A stretch of 64,000 bases of DNA from Lachnospira rogosae. Its GTDB lineage: Bacteria; Bacillota; Clostridia; Lachnospirales; Lachnospiraceae. This document shows, one piece after another, positions 44,557 through 53,836 of this stretch (the first letter of the stretch is position 1; each line of letters opens with the position of its first letter). The notes beneath the pieces are model-generated. The model made no database searches, was not told the DNA's origin, and worked only from the letters and a program-made list of their open reading frames with translations. The translations under genes were made by a program, and so were the position numbers. The stretch covers positions 1 to 64,000 of the forward strand of contig NZ_JBBMER010000010.1 of NCBI RefSeq assembly GCF_040096455.1. Direction: 5' to 3'.

Positions 44557-45273
44557 ATGATAAGATTAGCAATATGTGATGACGATAATGAAAATATGAG
44601 TTATATGAAAGAAAAAATAAATGAAGCATTTATTAAAAGTGGTTATAACGATGAGATAATATATAATCTTTTTAATACAGGAGAAGAACTTGTAAATGCT
44701 CATATTGCTAATAAATTAGATATAGTATTTATGGACATTGAACTTGAAAATAAAAGTATTGGGTTTGATGTAGCAAGGATATTGTGCAGACAAAATAAAA
44801 ACATTGCAATTATATATATGTCCAATCACGACCATTATGTCACTAAGAGTTTTGTATGCAGACCTTTGGGGTTTATAAGAAAAAAATATGCCAGTGAAGA
44901 CCTTAAAATGGTTATGGATGAGATTAAATTATATCTTGGTGAAGAGTACAGAACAATAACATTTAACAACAATACTAAGAGAGTGGAATTGAATGTTAAT
45001 GATATATATTCGGTTGAGGTATTTAATCATCAGCTTCGTATTGTTCTTAAAAATAATAAGGATATTACAATTAGAGATCAGATGGTAAAGCATATAGAGG
45101 AACTTGAAGAGAATGGCTTTATTCAGGTGAGAAGGGGAATAGTAGTAAATTCAAGGTATATAAAAAACATAAAAGAAGCGAATTTGATTATGGACAATGG
45201 AGAAATGTATCCTATTGGGAGGGAAAATGTTACTAAGGTAAAACAACAATGGCTTAATAAAAGATTATTGTAA
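44557..45273 (+). CDS. LytTR-family response regulator
   Basis: 238-aa regulator of the AgrA/ComE type. The receiver domain has the acidic cluster DDD (8-10) and phosphoacceptor D60 in IVFMDIELEN. The LytTR DNA-binding domain (about 135-235) shows IYSVEVFNHQLRIVL and FIQVRRGIVVNSRYIKNI. GGAGAG lies before ATG 44557. It forms an operon with the kinase 58 nt downstream. The direct repeats at 42765-42798 are its likely targets. Confidence 0.93.
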   Translation: MIRLAICDDDNENMSYMKEKINEAFIKSGYNDEIIYNLFNTGEELVNAHIANKLDIVFMDIELENKSIGFDVARILCRQNKNIAIIYMSNHDHYVTKSFVCRPLGFIRKKYASEDLKMVMDEIKLYLGEEYRTITFNNNTKRVELNVNDIYSVEVFNHQLRIVLKNNKDITIRDQMVKHIEELEENGFIQVRRGIVVNSRYIKNIKEANLIMDNGEMYPIGRENVTKVKQQWLNKRLL

Positions 45274-45331
45274 GGGATTATTACGATATTATGTAAAGTT
45301 ATATGGAGCAAAGATATAGGAGTGAGAGAAT

Positions 45332-46636
45332 ATGTCTGGTTGGGGAGTATACGATGTAATTATAGAGATTATTTTAAATATATTTCAGGGATTTATGGTT
45401 ACCTGGTATTTGCAAAAATGTCTTGGAACTGATAGAGAAAAAAAGGATGTATACATAACGGGAACAGTGTATACATTTTTATATCTTATGTTACAGGGAT
45501 ATTTTACAGATTTTGAAGGTGTCGGAATTTTAATATATCTGGGGTTATCATTGTTTTTTAGTTATATGATGCTTGGAGGTACTTTTATAAAGAAACTTGT
45601 ATATAATATTATGCTTGTATTTGTTCTGGCTTTCTCATCAGTTATTGCGGGGAATATTGTGGGACTGGTTTTATCCAAGGATTTTATGGAGCTTATAAAG
45701 ACTAGAAATATAGATTATTATATTGCGGCATTTGTCAATCAGATTGTATTAATGTCATTTTTATTGATTATAGTTAAAATGGAAGAAAGAACAAGAAGCT
45801 TTTTGAAAGACCGGTACATTATACTTACATTGTCTATACCTATTATTACTATTATGGTATGTGCGGGAGTTTTAAGCATTGATGCTGATAATGGTAATAA
45901 TATTGTATATACATCGGTTGTTATAATAGGACTTGTGGCTATAAATATTATAACAATTATATTGTTAATGATGGAACAAAATATATGTCAGAAACAGGCG
46001 GAAAATGCTATTCAGATGGAGATGTTGGAGCATCAGAAGCAAAATGTTGATGAGATTAATAAAGTGTATCTTGAAACTAAAAAAGTGCGCCATGAAATTA
46101 CAAAAGTTATAGATATGACACAATATCTTATAGAAAATGGGCAACAAGAGAGAGCGGTCAATTATCTGAGTGAATTTCAGAAAGAAGGAAAGCTGTATAG
46201 GCAGGATAATATATATTCAGAAAATGCAATTATCAATCATATTCTCAACAGAAAGATAGAGTATTGCAACAATAATGGATTATCAATAAAGTGTATGGTA
46301 TGTGGAGAACTTAAAGGTGTATCCGACTATGATATACATATTATTCTGGAGAATTTGCTGGATAATGCAATAGAGGCAGCATTAAAAGCAGTCAATAAAA
46401 GAATAAGTGTGGACATATATTCAGATGAACAGGCTATGGTAATAAAAATAAGTAATACTACAGAAGAAAATGTGTTAAAAAACAATCCGGAAATGAACAC
46501 AACCAAAAAAGATAACAGCTATCACGGATATGGTATTAAGAATGTAAGTGAGCTTGTTAAGAAGAATAACGGAACAATAGAATATATACAGTTGGGAGTT
46601 GATATAGTTCAGTGCAGGGTATTGCTTATGTTGTAA
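45332..46636 (+). CDS. AgrC/ComD-like sensor histidine kinase
   Basis: 434-aa HPK10-type kinase. Six or more membrane helices occupy residues 1-215. They are followed by a coiled-coil dimerisation segment with VRHEITKVI (H254 as phosphorylation site) and a GHKL ATPase domain with ENLLDNAIEAA (about 340-350) and YHGYGIKNV. Kinases of this class usually sense peptides at the membrane. No obvious pheromone precursor gene is beside it; the small secreted proteins of the island are candidates at most. GGAGTGAG precedes the ATG. Confidence 0.92.
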   Translation: MSGWGVYDVIIEIILNIFQGFMVTWYLQKCLGTDREKKDVYITGTVYTFLYLMLQGYFTDFEGVGILIYLGLSLFFSYMMLGGTFIKKLVYNIMLVFVLAFSSVIAGNIVGLVLSKDFMELIKTRNIDYYIAAFVNQIVLMSFLLIIVKMEERTRSFLKDRYIILTLSIPIITIMVCAGVLSIDADNGNNIVYTSVVIIGLVAINIITIILLMMEQNICQKQAENAIQMEMLEHQKQNVDEINKVYLETKKVRHEITKVIDMTQYLIENGQQERAVNYLSEFQKEGKLYRQDNIYSENAIINHILNRKIEYCNNNGLSIKCMVCGELKGVSDYDIHIILENLLDNAIEAALKAVNKRISVDIYSDEQAMVIKISNTTEENVLKNNPEMNTTKKDNSYHGYGIKNVSELVKKNNGTIEYIQLGVDIVQCRVLLML

Positions 46637-46714
46637 TAAAGATGATTTTCGTGAAAAGTATGTTGTTTTTTTAACAATTTTATGTTGTATTTACACTAAA
46701 ATAAGTTTATTAAA

Positions 46715-46743
46715 TTGCAATAGGTGTGGTAATCGTGTATAAT
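46715..46743 (+). promoter_or_regulatory. Promoter of the glycogen phosphorylase gene
   Basis: -35 TTGCAA (46715-46720), 17-nt spacer, perfect -10 TATAAT (46738-46743). The leader of about 120 nt shows no strong hairpin. Confidence 0.82.
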
Positions 46744-46869
46744 TTACTTATATAGTATTTCTGGCTGGAGATACAGTTGGAAAGCGGAGTTGATGATTAA
46801 TTAACTCTTAATTTGGTAATAAAAGGTATACAGATTGGGTATATCTATATATAAGGAGGAGAATACAGT

Positions 46870-49344
46870 ATGACAGACACAGCAGTATCTTTTAGCAAAG
46901 AAGAATTTAAGAAGAAGGTCGTAAGCAATTGTAAGTCTTTGTATAGAAAGAACATAGATGAAGCTGACAAACAGCAGGTGTTCCAATCAGTGGCATATGC
47001 AGTTAAAGATCTTATAATAGATAAGTGGATAGCAACTCATAAGACATATGATAAGGAAGATCCTAAGGTTGTATATTATATGTCAATGGAATTCCTTATG
47101 GGTCGTGCACTTGGCAATAATATGATTAATCTTACTAAGTACAATGAGATAAAAGAAGCTCTTGAAGAATTAGGTCTTGATATCAATGTTATCGAAGATC
47201 AGGAACCTGATGCGGCACTTGGTAATGGTGGTCTTGGAAGACTTGCAGCATGTTTTCTTGATTCTTTAGCTACACTTGAATATCCAGCATACGGCTGTGG
47301 TATAAGATATAAGTACGGAATGTTTAAGCAGGAGATTAAGGACGGATATCAGGTAGAAGTTCCAGATAACTGGTTAAAGGATGGCAATCCATTTGAGATT
47401 AAGCGTTCTGAATACAAGTATGAAGTAAAGTTTGGTGGATATGTACGTTCTTACAGAGATGAAGCATCAGGACGTGATATATTCGTTCAGGAAGATTACC
47501 GTTCGGTTATAGCTGTTCCATACGACCTTCCTGTTATTGGATATGGCAATAACACAGTTAATTCACTTAGAATATGGGATGCAGAGCCAGTTAATACATT
47601 TAATTTAAGCTCATTTGATAAAGGTGATTACCAGAAGGCTATTGAGGAGGAGAACCTTGCTAAGAATATCGTAGAAGTTCTTTACCCTAATGATAACCAC
47701 TATGCTGGTAAGGAATTAAGACTTAAGCAGCAGTATTTCTTCGTATCAGCATCAGTACAGAGAGCTGTTGACAGATATAAGAGTATGCACAACGGTGATG
47801 TAAGAAAGCTCTATGAGAAAGTTACATTCCAGCTTAATGATACACATCCAACAGTTGCAGTTGCAGAGCTTATGAGAATTCTTATGGATGAAAATGGTCT
47901 TGAATGGGATGAGGCATGGGATATCACAACTAAGACAGTTGCATATACTAACCATACTATTATGGCAGAAGCACTTGAAAAATGGCCTATCGAATTATTC
48001 TCAAGACTTCTTCCTAGAATTTATCAGATAGTAGAAGAGATTAATAGAAGATTTGTAGAAGAGATTAAAGCTAAATATCCTGGAGATCAGGAAAAGGTTA
48101 GAAAGATGGCTGTTATCTATGACGGGCAGGTTAAGATGGCACATCTTGCTATATGTGCAGGCTACTCAGTTAATGGTGTTGCAAAGCTTCACACAGAAAT
48201 CTTAGAAAAGCAGGAGCTTAAGGACTTCTATGAGATGATGCCAGAGAAGTTCAACAACAAGACTAATGGTATTACACAGAGAAGATTCCTTCTTCACGCT
48301 AATCCACTTCTTGCAGACTGGATTACAGACAAGATTGGTGACGGCTGGATAACAGACCTTAAGCAGTTAGAGAAGCTTTTAGTATATGTTAATGATGAAA
48401 AAGCAAGACAGGAATTTATGCAGATTAAGCATAAGAATAAAGTAAGACTTGCTAAGTACATTAAGGAGCATAATGGAATAGATGTTAATCCGGATTCAAT
48501 ATTTGATGTTCAGGTAAAGAGACTTCACGAATATAAGAGACAGCTTCTTAATATTCTTCACATAATGTATCTTTACAATGAGATTAAGAAGAATCCAGAT
48601 ATGGATATTGTGCCAAGAACATTTATATTTGGTGCAAAGGCAGCAGCAGGTTACAAGATTGCGAAGCAGACAATCAAGCTTATCAATAATGTAGCAGAAG
48701 TAATCAATAATGATGAGTCTATCAATGGCAAGATTAAGGTTGTATTCATAGAGAACTACAGAGTATCTAATGCTGAGATTATATTTGCAGCAGCAGATGT
48801 ATCAGAGCAGATTTCAACAGCTTCTAAGGAAGCTTCTGGTACAGGTAATATGAAGTTTATGCTTAACGGTGCTATGACACTTGGAACAATGGACGGTGCT
48901 AACGTAGAGATAGTACAGGAAGTTGGAGCAGACAATGCAGTTATATTCGGACTTAGCTCAGACGAAGTTATACGTTATGAGAATGAGGGCGGATATGACC
49001 CAATGGAAATCTTCAACAATGATCAGGATATAAGAGAAGTTCTTATGGAACTTATCAATGGTAAGTATTCTAAGGAAGACCCAGAGATGTTCAGAGATAT
49101 TTACAATTCACTTCTTAATACACAGGAAGGCAGAAGGGCAGATACTTACTTTATCCTTAAAGATTTCTGTTCTTATGCAGATGCACAGAAGAAGATTGAT
49201 GAAAGATATAGAGATGAGAAGAGCTGGGCTAAGACAGTTATGATTAATTCGTTCAAGGCTGGTAAGTTCTCATCGGACAGAACTATAGAAGAGTACGCTA
49301 CAGAAATCTGGAAGCTTACTAAGACACCGGTTAAAGTACAGTAA
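46870..49344 (+). CDS. glgP: Glycogen/starch phosphorylase
   Basis: 824-aa phosphorylase that releases glucose-1-phosphate from alpha-1,4-glucans. Landmarks are EDQEPDAALGNGGLGRLAAC near residue 115, FQLNDTHPTVAVAELMR, VQVKRLHEYKRQLLN and the PLP site EASGTGNMKFMLNGA with the cofactor lysine. The length is normal for the family. AGGAGG lies 8 nt before the ATG. It is a single-gene unit. Together with the glucose-6-phosphate isomerase and phosphofructokinase genes of this window it feeds stored glucan into glycolysis. Confidence 0.95.
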   Translation: MTDTAVSFSKEEFKKKVVSNCKSLYRKNIDEADKQQVFQSVAYAVKDLIIDKWIATHKTYDKEDPKVVYYMSMEFLMGRALGNNMINLTKYNEIKEALEELGLDINVIEDQEPDAALGNGGLGRLAACFLDSLATLEYPAYGCGIRYKYGMFKQEIKDGYQVEVPDNWLKDGNPFEIKRSEYKYEVKFGGYVRSYRDEASGRDIFVQEDYRSVIAVPYDLPVIGYGNNTVNSLRIWDAEPVNTFNLSSFDKGDYQKAIEEENLAKNIVEVLYPNDNHYAGKELRLKQQYFFVSASVQRAVDRYKSMHNGDVRKLYEKVTFQLNDTHPTVAVAELMRILMDENGLEWDEAWDITTKTVAYTNHTIMAEALEKWPIELFSRLLPRIYQIVEEINRRFVEEIKAKYPGDQEKVRKMAVIYDGQVKMAHLAICAGYSVNGVAKLHTEILEKQELKDFYEMMPEKFNNKTNGITQRRFLLHANPLLADWITDKIGDGWITDLKQLEKLLVYVNDEKARQEFMQIKHKNKVRLAKYIKEHNGIDVNPDSIFDVQVKRLHEYKRQLLNILHIMYLYNEIKKNPDMDIVPRTFIFGAKAAAGYKIAKQTIKLINNVAEVINNDESINGKIKVVFIENYRVSNAEIIFAAADVSEQISTASKEASGTGNMKFMLNGAMTLGTMDGANVEIVQEVGADNAVIFGLSSDEVIRYENEGGYDPMEIFNNDQDIREVLMELINGKYSKEDPEMFRDIYNSLLNTQEGRRADTYFILKDFCSYADAQKKIDERYRDEKSWAKTVMINSFKAGKFSSDRTIEEYATEIWKLTKTPVKVQ

Positions 49345-49420
49345 TAACAAGAATAAATTCTATCCATAATTCATACTCTTTAATATGCGCCATATAAGTG
49401 CAGACATAAAGGAGTACTGA

Positions 49421-50395
49421 ATGTTGGATAGAATTTTTTTAAGCAATTCATATAGTTATAGAAAGAAAAAATGTGCGGCGGTAATTGTATTTATCGCCAT
49501 ATATCTGCTTATACCGACTATTGTTACACTGAATGTTACAGGAGTTGTGTACACGCCTGTGAATGAAGATTACAGCGATGGAAGAAAAGTGATTGTAAAA
49601 TACAGAAATGCCACGCAGGAGGTAGGTGTTGACAGGTTTGTGGCGATGGTGCTTGCCAAAAGGCTTTATATGAGCAGTGAAGTAGAAGTTCTTAAAGCAG
49701 AAAGCATTATGATAAGGACAGATGTATACAGGCTTATGGGTGAGCAAATGATTATAGACAGCAGTGAGCTTGGAATGGAATATATGACGACACAGCAGAT
49801 GAAAAGCAAATGGGGGAAGGATTACGAGGATAATTATAATCTTGTTAAGGACTGCACGGCTGCGACAAGTGGACTTGCAATCAGGTATAACGATAAGTAT
49901 ATTGAGGCAAGATATACATATATAACATCTGGAAGCACGCTTTCAGGGGCTTCAATACTAGGTGATGAGTATGCTTATCTTTCAGCAGTGGAGTGTAATA
50001 ATGATAAAAATGCACAGGACTATCTTGTTGTTAAGACTATAAGCAATAAAGATTTTGTTAATTCATTTGAGAAAAAATACGACAGCATTAATCTTGATAA
50101 AAATAATCTGGCACAGCAAATTCAGATTGTATCCAAGAATGAAGCTGGTTATGTGTTAAAGCTTCAGATAGGGAATGTTGTTATGTCGGGAAGTGAATTT
50201 GCATATGTACTTGGTATTAATTCGCCCAATTTTAGTATTGAATATATGCAGACTGGCGTTAAGATAACGACAATCGGTGTTGGAGAAGGCTTTGGTGTCA
50301 GCGTATATACGGCAGATTGTATGGCAAAGGCTGGCTCATCTTATGAAGATATTATAGAAACATTTTATAATAAAATAAATATAATAAGTGAATAA
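49421..50395 (+). CDS. spoIID: SpoIID-family protein
   Basis: 324-aa membrane-anchored protein with an N-terminal helix (about 19-40) and a SpoIID domain. The key segment VEVLKAESIMIRTDVYRLMG keeps the glutamate that acts in SpoIID lytic transglycosylases, and the late part GEGFGVSVYTADCMAKAGSSYEDIIETFY is family typical. SpoIID cuts peptidoglycan during engulfment of the forespore. The next gene encodes a SpoIIQ-like partner. The middle is more divergent than in Bacillus SpoIID, so a vegetative cell-wall role is possible. Confidence 0.85.
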   Translation: MLDRIFLSNSYSYRKKKCAAVIVFIAIYLLIPTIVTLNVTGVVYTPVNEDYSDGRKVIVKYRNATQEVGVDRFVAMVLAKRLYMSSEVEVLKAESIMIRTDVYRLMGEQMIIDSSELGMEYMTTQQMKSKWGKDYEDNYNLVKDCTAATSGLAIRYNDKYIEARYTYITSGSTLSGASILGDEYAYLSAVECNNDKNAQDYLVVKTISNKDFVNSFEKKYDSINLDKNNLAQQIQIVSKNEAGYVLKLQIGNVVMSGSEFAYVLGINSPNFSIEYMQTGVKITTIGVGEGFGVSVYTADCMAKAGSSYEDIIETFYNKINIISE

Positions 50396-50442
50396 TACGC
50401 AGGATTATGGAAAGCATATTAACATAGAAAGGTTTTGATAAC

Positions 50443-50461
50443 TGTAGGTTTTACCTACAGC
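50443..50461 (+). other. Hairpin between the SpoIID and SpoIIQ genes
   Basis: CTGTAGG and CCTACAG pair around TTTTA. A second small stem TGCCC/GGGCA follows at about 50473-50487. They may tune translation or RNA stability between the two genes. Confidence 0.55.
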
Positions 50462-50502
50462 ACCGGACTTTATGCCCTTTATGGGCAGGAATGGAGGTTA
50501 AT

Positions 50503-51321
50503 ATGGATAAGAACACAGCCAGTAAGACAAAGATAGTTTCAATCGTTATATCATTAGGAATTATTGCAACACTTATTATAGGAGTAATTTCGGTGGTAAG
50601 AAGCGTTAATTCCAATAGAAATAATGAGAATAACATTGTTAATCTTAATGAAACTCAGGAAAATGTTGCAATAAAGACAGAAGATGTGACGGACGATGTG
50701 CTGGGGAATATCGATGATGAATTACAGGAAGCTAATGCTGGTGCAAGTATGGCGGTGGATACAGATAATATCAGTAATAAAGCAGATAATACTTATAACA
50801 CACATAAAGCTGGCACTGACGATGCAGATAAGGAAACTGAGCCGACAGTTCCACCGACTTTATCATCAGAAGAAGTTATGGCTGAGGCAATGAAGAATTT
50901 TGCATTTGATGAGAGCAACAAGCTTGCGTGGCCAGTGCTTGGTCAGATTGTACTCGACTATAATATGGACGAGACCATTTTCTTTAAGAGTCTTGGAATG
51001 TACAAATGTAATCCAGCAATAATTATACAATCCGAGGTAGGAACTAATGTTGCAGCGGCGGCATCGGGAATTGTAACAGATGTGGCTAATCTTTCAGAAA
51101 CAGGAACAACAGTTACAGTATCAATTGGAAATGGTTATGAAACAACAACTGGTCTTATAGAAAATGTTAATTTGAAAAAAGGGGATAAGGTTGTAGCCGG
51201 ACAGCTGATTGGTACAGTGGCAAGCCCAAGTGCATACTATATAGAAGAGGGTCCTGGAGTGTATTTCAAACTTACACAATATGGAGAACCAATAAACCCA
51301 GACACATATTTTGTGGAATAG
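50503..51321 (+). CDS. SpoIIQ-like M23-domain protein, degenerate
   Basis: 272-aa protein with a membrane helix (about 11-30), a low-complexity linker rich in Asp, Asn and Thr, and a C-terminal LytM/M23 fold from about residue 165 (VGTNVAAAASGIVTDV, KKGDKVVAGQLIGTV, YFKLTQYGEPINPDTYF). The zinc ligands of active M23 enzymes, the HxxxD and HxH histidines, are absent, so it is probably a binding protein and not a hydrolase, as in Bacillus SpoIIQ. GGAGG before ATG 50503 sets the start. It probably shares an operon with the SpoIID gene. Confidence 0.82.
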   Translation: MDKNTASKTKIVSIVISLGIIATLIIGVISVVRSVNSNRNNENNIVNLNETQENVAIKTEDVTDDVLGNIDDELQEANAGASMAVDTDNISNKADNTYNTHKAGTDDADKETEPTVPPTLSSEEVMAEAMKNFAFDESNKLAWPVLGQIVLDYNMDETIFFKSLGMYKCNPAIIIQSEVGTNVAAAASGIVTDVANLSETGTTVTVSIGNGYETTTGLIENVNLKKGDKVVAGQLIGTVASPSAYYIEEGPGVYFKLTQYGEPINPDTYFVE

Positions 51322-51328
51322 ATAAAAT

Positions 51329-51404
51329 AAGCACCCACTTAATTTCTTACAATAGTTTCAAATCATATATTATTTATATACGGCTTACAGTGGGTGCTTT
51401 ATAT
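51329..51404. terminator. Terminator after the SpoIIQ gene
   Basis: AAGCACCCACT (51329-51339) and AGTGGGTGCTT (51389-51399) form an 11-bp stem around a 49-nt loop, with T-rich sequence after it. A second structure follows at 51490-51525 (GTGCG...CGCAC enclosing GTTTG/CAAAC) and GAATGTA...ATATTC with TTTTT near 51520-51547. Confidence 0.68.
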
Positions 51405-51544
51405 ATATTTTATGTAATAGGAAAATCCGATAGAATTCCCTGTTAGATAAAAAGCAATATGTGCCGGTAATGCACACCCGTGCGAAGATGTAGTTTGTCG
51501 CAAACAACCGCACCTGACACGAGAATGTATTTTGCATATTCTTT

Positions 51545-52609
51545 TTATCTGGCAGTAGAATTAATTAAGTTCATTATTATAGGAATAGCGTGGCTTTCCT
51601 TGCTTTCTGACATAGCGTTGATATATGTCTGTCTGTTAGTATAGAGTTCATTAACAGCTTTTAATAAGCTTTCTGGTGTAAGGTCTTCCTCAAATAATAC
51701 ACTTGAATAACCGTGCTCCTGAAATGATTTTGCATTAAGAATCTGGTCGCCACGGCTTGCGTTAGCTGAAAGTGGAATTAAGAGGTTAGGCTTTTTAAGG
51801 GCTAATAATTCACATATAGCGTTAGCACCAGCTCTTGATATTACGATATCGCTTATTGCAAATAAATCGCGCATTTCCTCACTTATATATTCAAATTGTA
51901 CATAGCCTTCAATGTTGTTAAGTGAGTTATCAGTCTTGCCTTTTCCACAAAGGTGAACAACCTGATAATCTTTAAGAAGTTCAGGAAGAACTTTTCTTAC
52001 CGCTTCATTAACGTGAACAGCACCAGTACTTCCGCCGACAACCATAATTATTGGTTTGCCACTTGTGAAATTGCAAAGCTTAAGTCCGGCAAGCTTATTA
52101 CCCTGTAAAAGCTCCTGACGGATAGGAGAGCCTGTAAGAACAGCCTTGTCAGCAGGAAGGTACTTGATAGTTTCAGGAAAATTACAGCATACCTTTGTAG
52201 CCTTTTTAATAGCTATTCTGTTGGCAAGTCCTGGTGTCATATCTGATTCGTGTATGATAACAGGAATGTGCTTGTGTCCAGCTGCAAGTACAACTGGAAC
52301 AGATACGAAGCCGCCCTTTGAGAATATGATATCAGGCTTAATTCTTCTCATAAGCCTGCGTGCCTGAAAATATCCCTTTATAACCCTGAATGGGTCAGTA
52401 AGATTTTTAAAGCTCTTATAACGTCTTAATTTACCTGAAGATATTCCATAGTAGGGAATATCCAGATTTTCTATTAATGTCTTTTCGATTCCAGTGTATG
52501 AACCAATATAGAATACTTCGTAGCCAGCTTCCTTAAGGCTGGGAAGTAATGCTATATTAGGTGTTACGTGGCCGGCTGTACCACCACCTGTTAATATAAT
52601 CTTTTTCAT
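51545..52609 (-). CDS. murG: MurG: lipid II-forming GlcNAc transferase
   Basis: 354-aa glycosyltransferase that adds GlcNAc to lipid I to make lipid II on the inner face of the membrane. The N-terminal loop ILTGGGTAGHVTPNIAL, the SKGGFVSVPVVLAA segment and the UDP-GlcNAc site ISRAGANAICELLALKKPNLLIPL are diagnostic. The start ATG 52609 follows GAGGATT; the TTG two codons earlier is part of the spacer. It lies apart from the usual mur/fts cluster, downstream of a radical SAM gene on the same strand. Confidence 0.94.
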   Translation of the reverse strand: MKKIILTGGGTAGHVTPNIALLPSLKEAGYEVFYIGSYTGIEKTLIENLDIPYYGISSGKLRRYKSFKNLTDPFRVIKGYFQARRLMRRIKPDIIFSKGGFVSVPVVLAAGHKHIPVIIHESDMTPGLANRIAIKKATKVCCNFPETIKYLPADKAVLTGSPIRQELLQGNKLAGLKLCNFTSGKPIIMVVGGSTGAVHVNEAVRKVLPELLKDYQVVHLCGKGKTDNSLNNIEGYVQFEYISEEMRDLFAISDIVISRAGANAICELLALKKPNLLIPLSANASRGDQILNAKSFQEHGYSSVLFEEDLTPESLLKAVNELYTNRQTYINAMSESKESHAIPIIMNLINSTAR

Positions 52610-52717
52610 AGCCAATCCTCATTTTCTTAATTATAATTATTGTTTATGGTAAATTTTAAAATTTTATAGCAGTAATTTACTGTTGCATTAGTGAGTGTCA
52701 GAATTCACGCGGTGTTA

Positions 52718-53521
52718 TTATATTTTGTGTGAAAACCTTTCCTTGAAACTGCAATGCCTGCATAGCGGTTCAACTGCATATTTGTCATTGAATCCCTGAA
52801 CAAATGCCTTGCTTTTATCGCTTTCAAGTATATCAGAAAGCGGAGTATCAAGTATATTGCCAAGAGCCATAACGCCGTTGCCGTCAAGACAGCAGGGTAC
52901 AACTGTTCCATCACTTAATATGGCAATATGTGTGCGTATTCCCTGACAGAAGCCGCGTTCGTTATAATAACTTCCGTTAAGTTCAGGCCATTCAAATGGA
53001 CTTTGCACATTGACATAAAGATGACGTTTGATAGTGCAGTTTCGCTCACCAAATAAAAATGGCTCATTTTTCGTGTTCCATAATCTTAACGAAATCTCTG
53101 TATCAGTCTTATCAAGAAGTGTCTCACAGGAATAGAACAAATCATTAATATAAGTATCCATATCTATGCAGTCGTTGTCATCGGCACTGTGCATAGATAC
53201 ATTAATCTGGTGTACTGGATATTTAATCAAAGTATCAAGTCTTTGTCTTATAAGCGTTCCATTGGTAGTGAGGTTGACCGTTATGCCACAATCCCTGCAC
53301 AGGGAAAGTATGTCGGCAAGCTGTGGGTGAAGCAGTGGCTCACCCTTGACGTGAAGATATATATAATTCGTATACGGACGTATTTCATCAAGTATATGTC
53401 CGAAATCTTCAATCGGCATAAAATGTGCCGGGCGTTTGGTTTCCTGACAGAAAGAGCATTTCAGATTACAGGAACTTGTTATTTCTATATATATTCGTTT
53501 GAAGCGTTTAATATTTCCCAT
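52718..53521 (-). CDS. Radical SAM/SPASM protein
   Basis: 267-aa radical SAM enzyme. The SAM-cluster motif is SCNLKCSFCQETKRP (CxxxCxxC, about residues 18-25), and a short C-terminal SPASM-type region carries further cysteines (GFCQGIRTH, VVPCCLDG, PLCRHCSF) for an auxiliary cluster. The substrate is unknown; SPASM proteins often modify peptides, but no precursor peptide is visible beside it. It begins 3 nt after the TSCPD gene, so the two are co-translated. Confidence 0.88.
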   Translation of the reverse strand: MGNIKRFKRIYIEITSSCNLKCSFCQETKRPAHFMPIEDFGHILDEIRPYTNYIYLHVKGEPLLHPQLADILSLCRDCGITVNLTTNGTLIRQRLDTLIKYPVHQINVSMHSADDNDCIDMDTYINDLFYSCETLLDKTDTEISLRLWNTKNEPFLFGERNCTIKRHLYVNVQSPFEWPELNGSYYNERGFCQGIRTHIAILSDGTVVPCCLDGNGVMALGNILDTPLSDILESDKSKAFVQGFNDKYAVEPLCRHCSFKERFSHKI

Positions 53522-53524
53522 AAA

Positions 53525-53770
53525 TTACTTATTGGCAATATATTGCTTGAGTGCAGTTGCAAGCTGGTCAGGACAGGATGTTGGCTTAAAGCCGCATTTA
53601 ATTCCTTCCATACGTTTGATAGCTTCGTTAACGTCCATACCCTCAACGAGTGCGGCAACACCCTGAGTATTACCAGAACAGCCACCATCAAACTTAACGC
53701 CAGTAACCTTATTATCGACTACATCGAATTCAATAGAACGTGAACATACGCCTCTTGTAGTATATTTCAT
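53525..53770 (-). CDS. TSCPD-domain protein (TIGR03905 type)
   Basis: 81-aa small protein with a TSCPD motif near its end (KPTSCPDQLA) and the GGCSGNTQGV loop, a domain otherwise found at the C-terminus of B12-dependent ribonucleotide reductases. Its four cysteines could bind a metal. The role is unknown. GAGGAT precedes ATG 53770; a longer ATG at 53782 overlaps that ribosome site. First gene of a pair with the radical SAM enzyme. Confidence 0.87.
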   Translation of the reverse strand: MKYTTRGVCSRSIEFDVVDNKVTGVKFDGGCSGNTQGVAALVEGMDVNEAIKRMEGIKCGFKPTSCPDQLATALKQYIANK

Positions 53771-53836
53771 AATTATCCTCATTTCTACGCACAGTCAGTT
53801 AATACAAAAATATTATATAGACGGAAATGCATTGTG

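Noticed and set aside
53189..53743. Plus-strand frame of 184 codons opposite the radical SAM and TSCPD genes
   Set aside because: Both minus-strand genes have clear families and ribosome sites; the opposing frame has none.
52718..53770. RiPP cluster around the radical SAM/SPASM gene
   Set aside because: The only small neighbour is a TSCPD protein, not a leader-core peptide, and no protease or exporter is adjacent.
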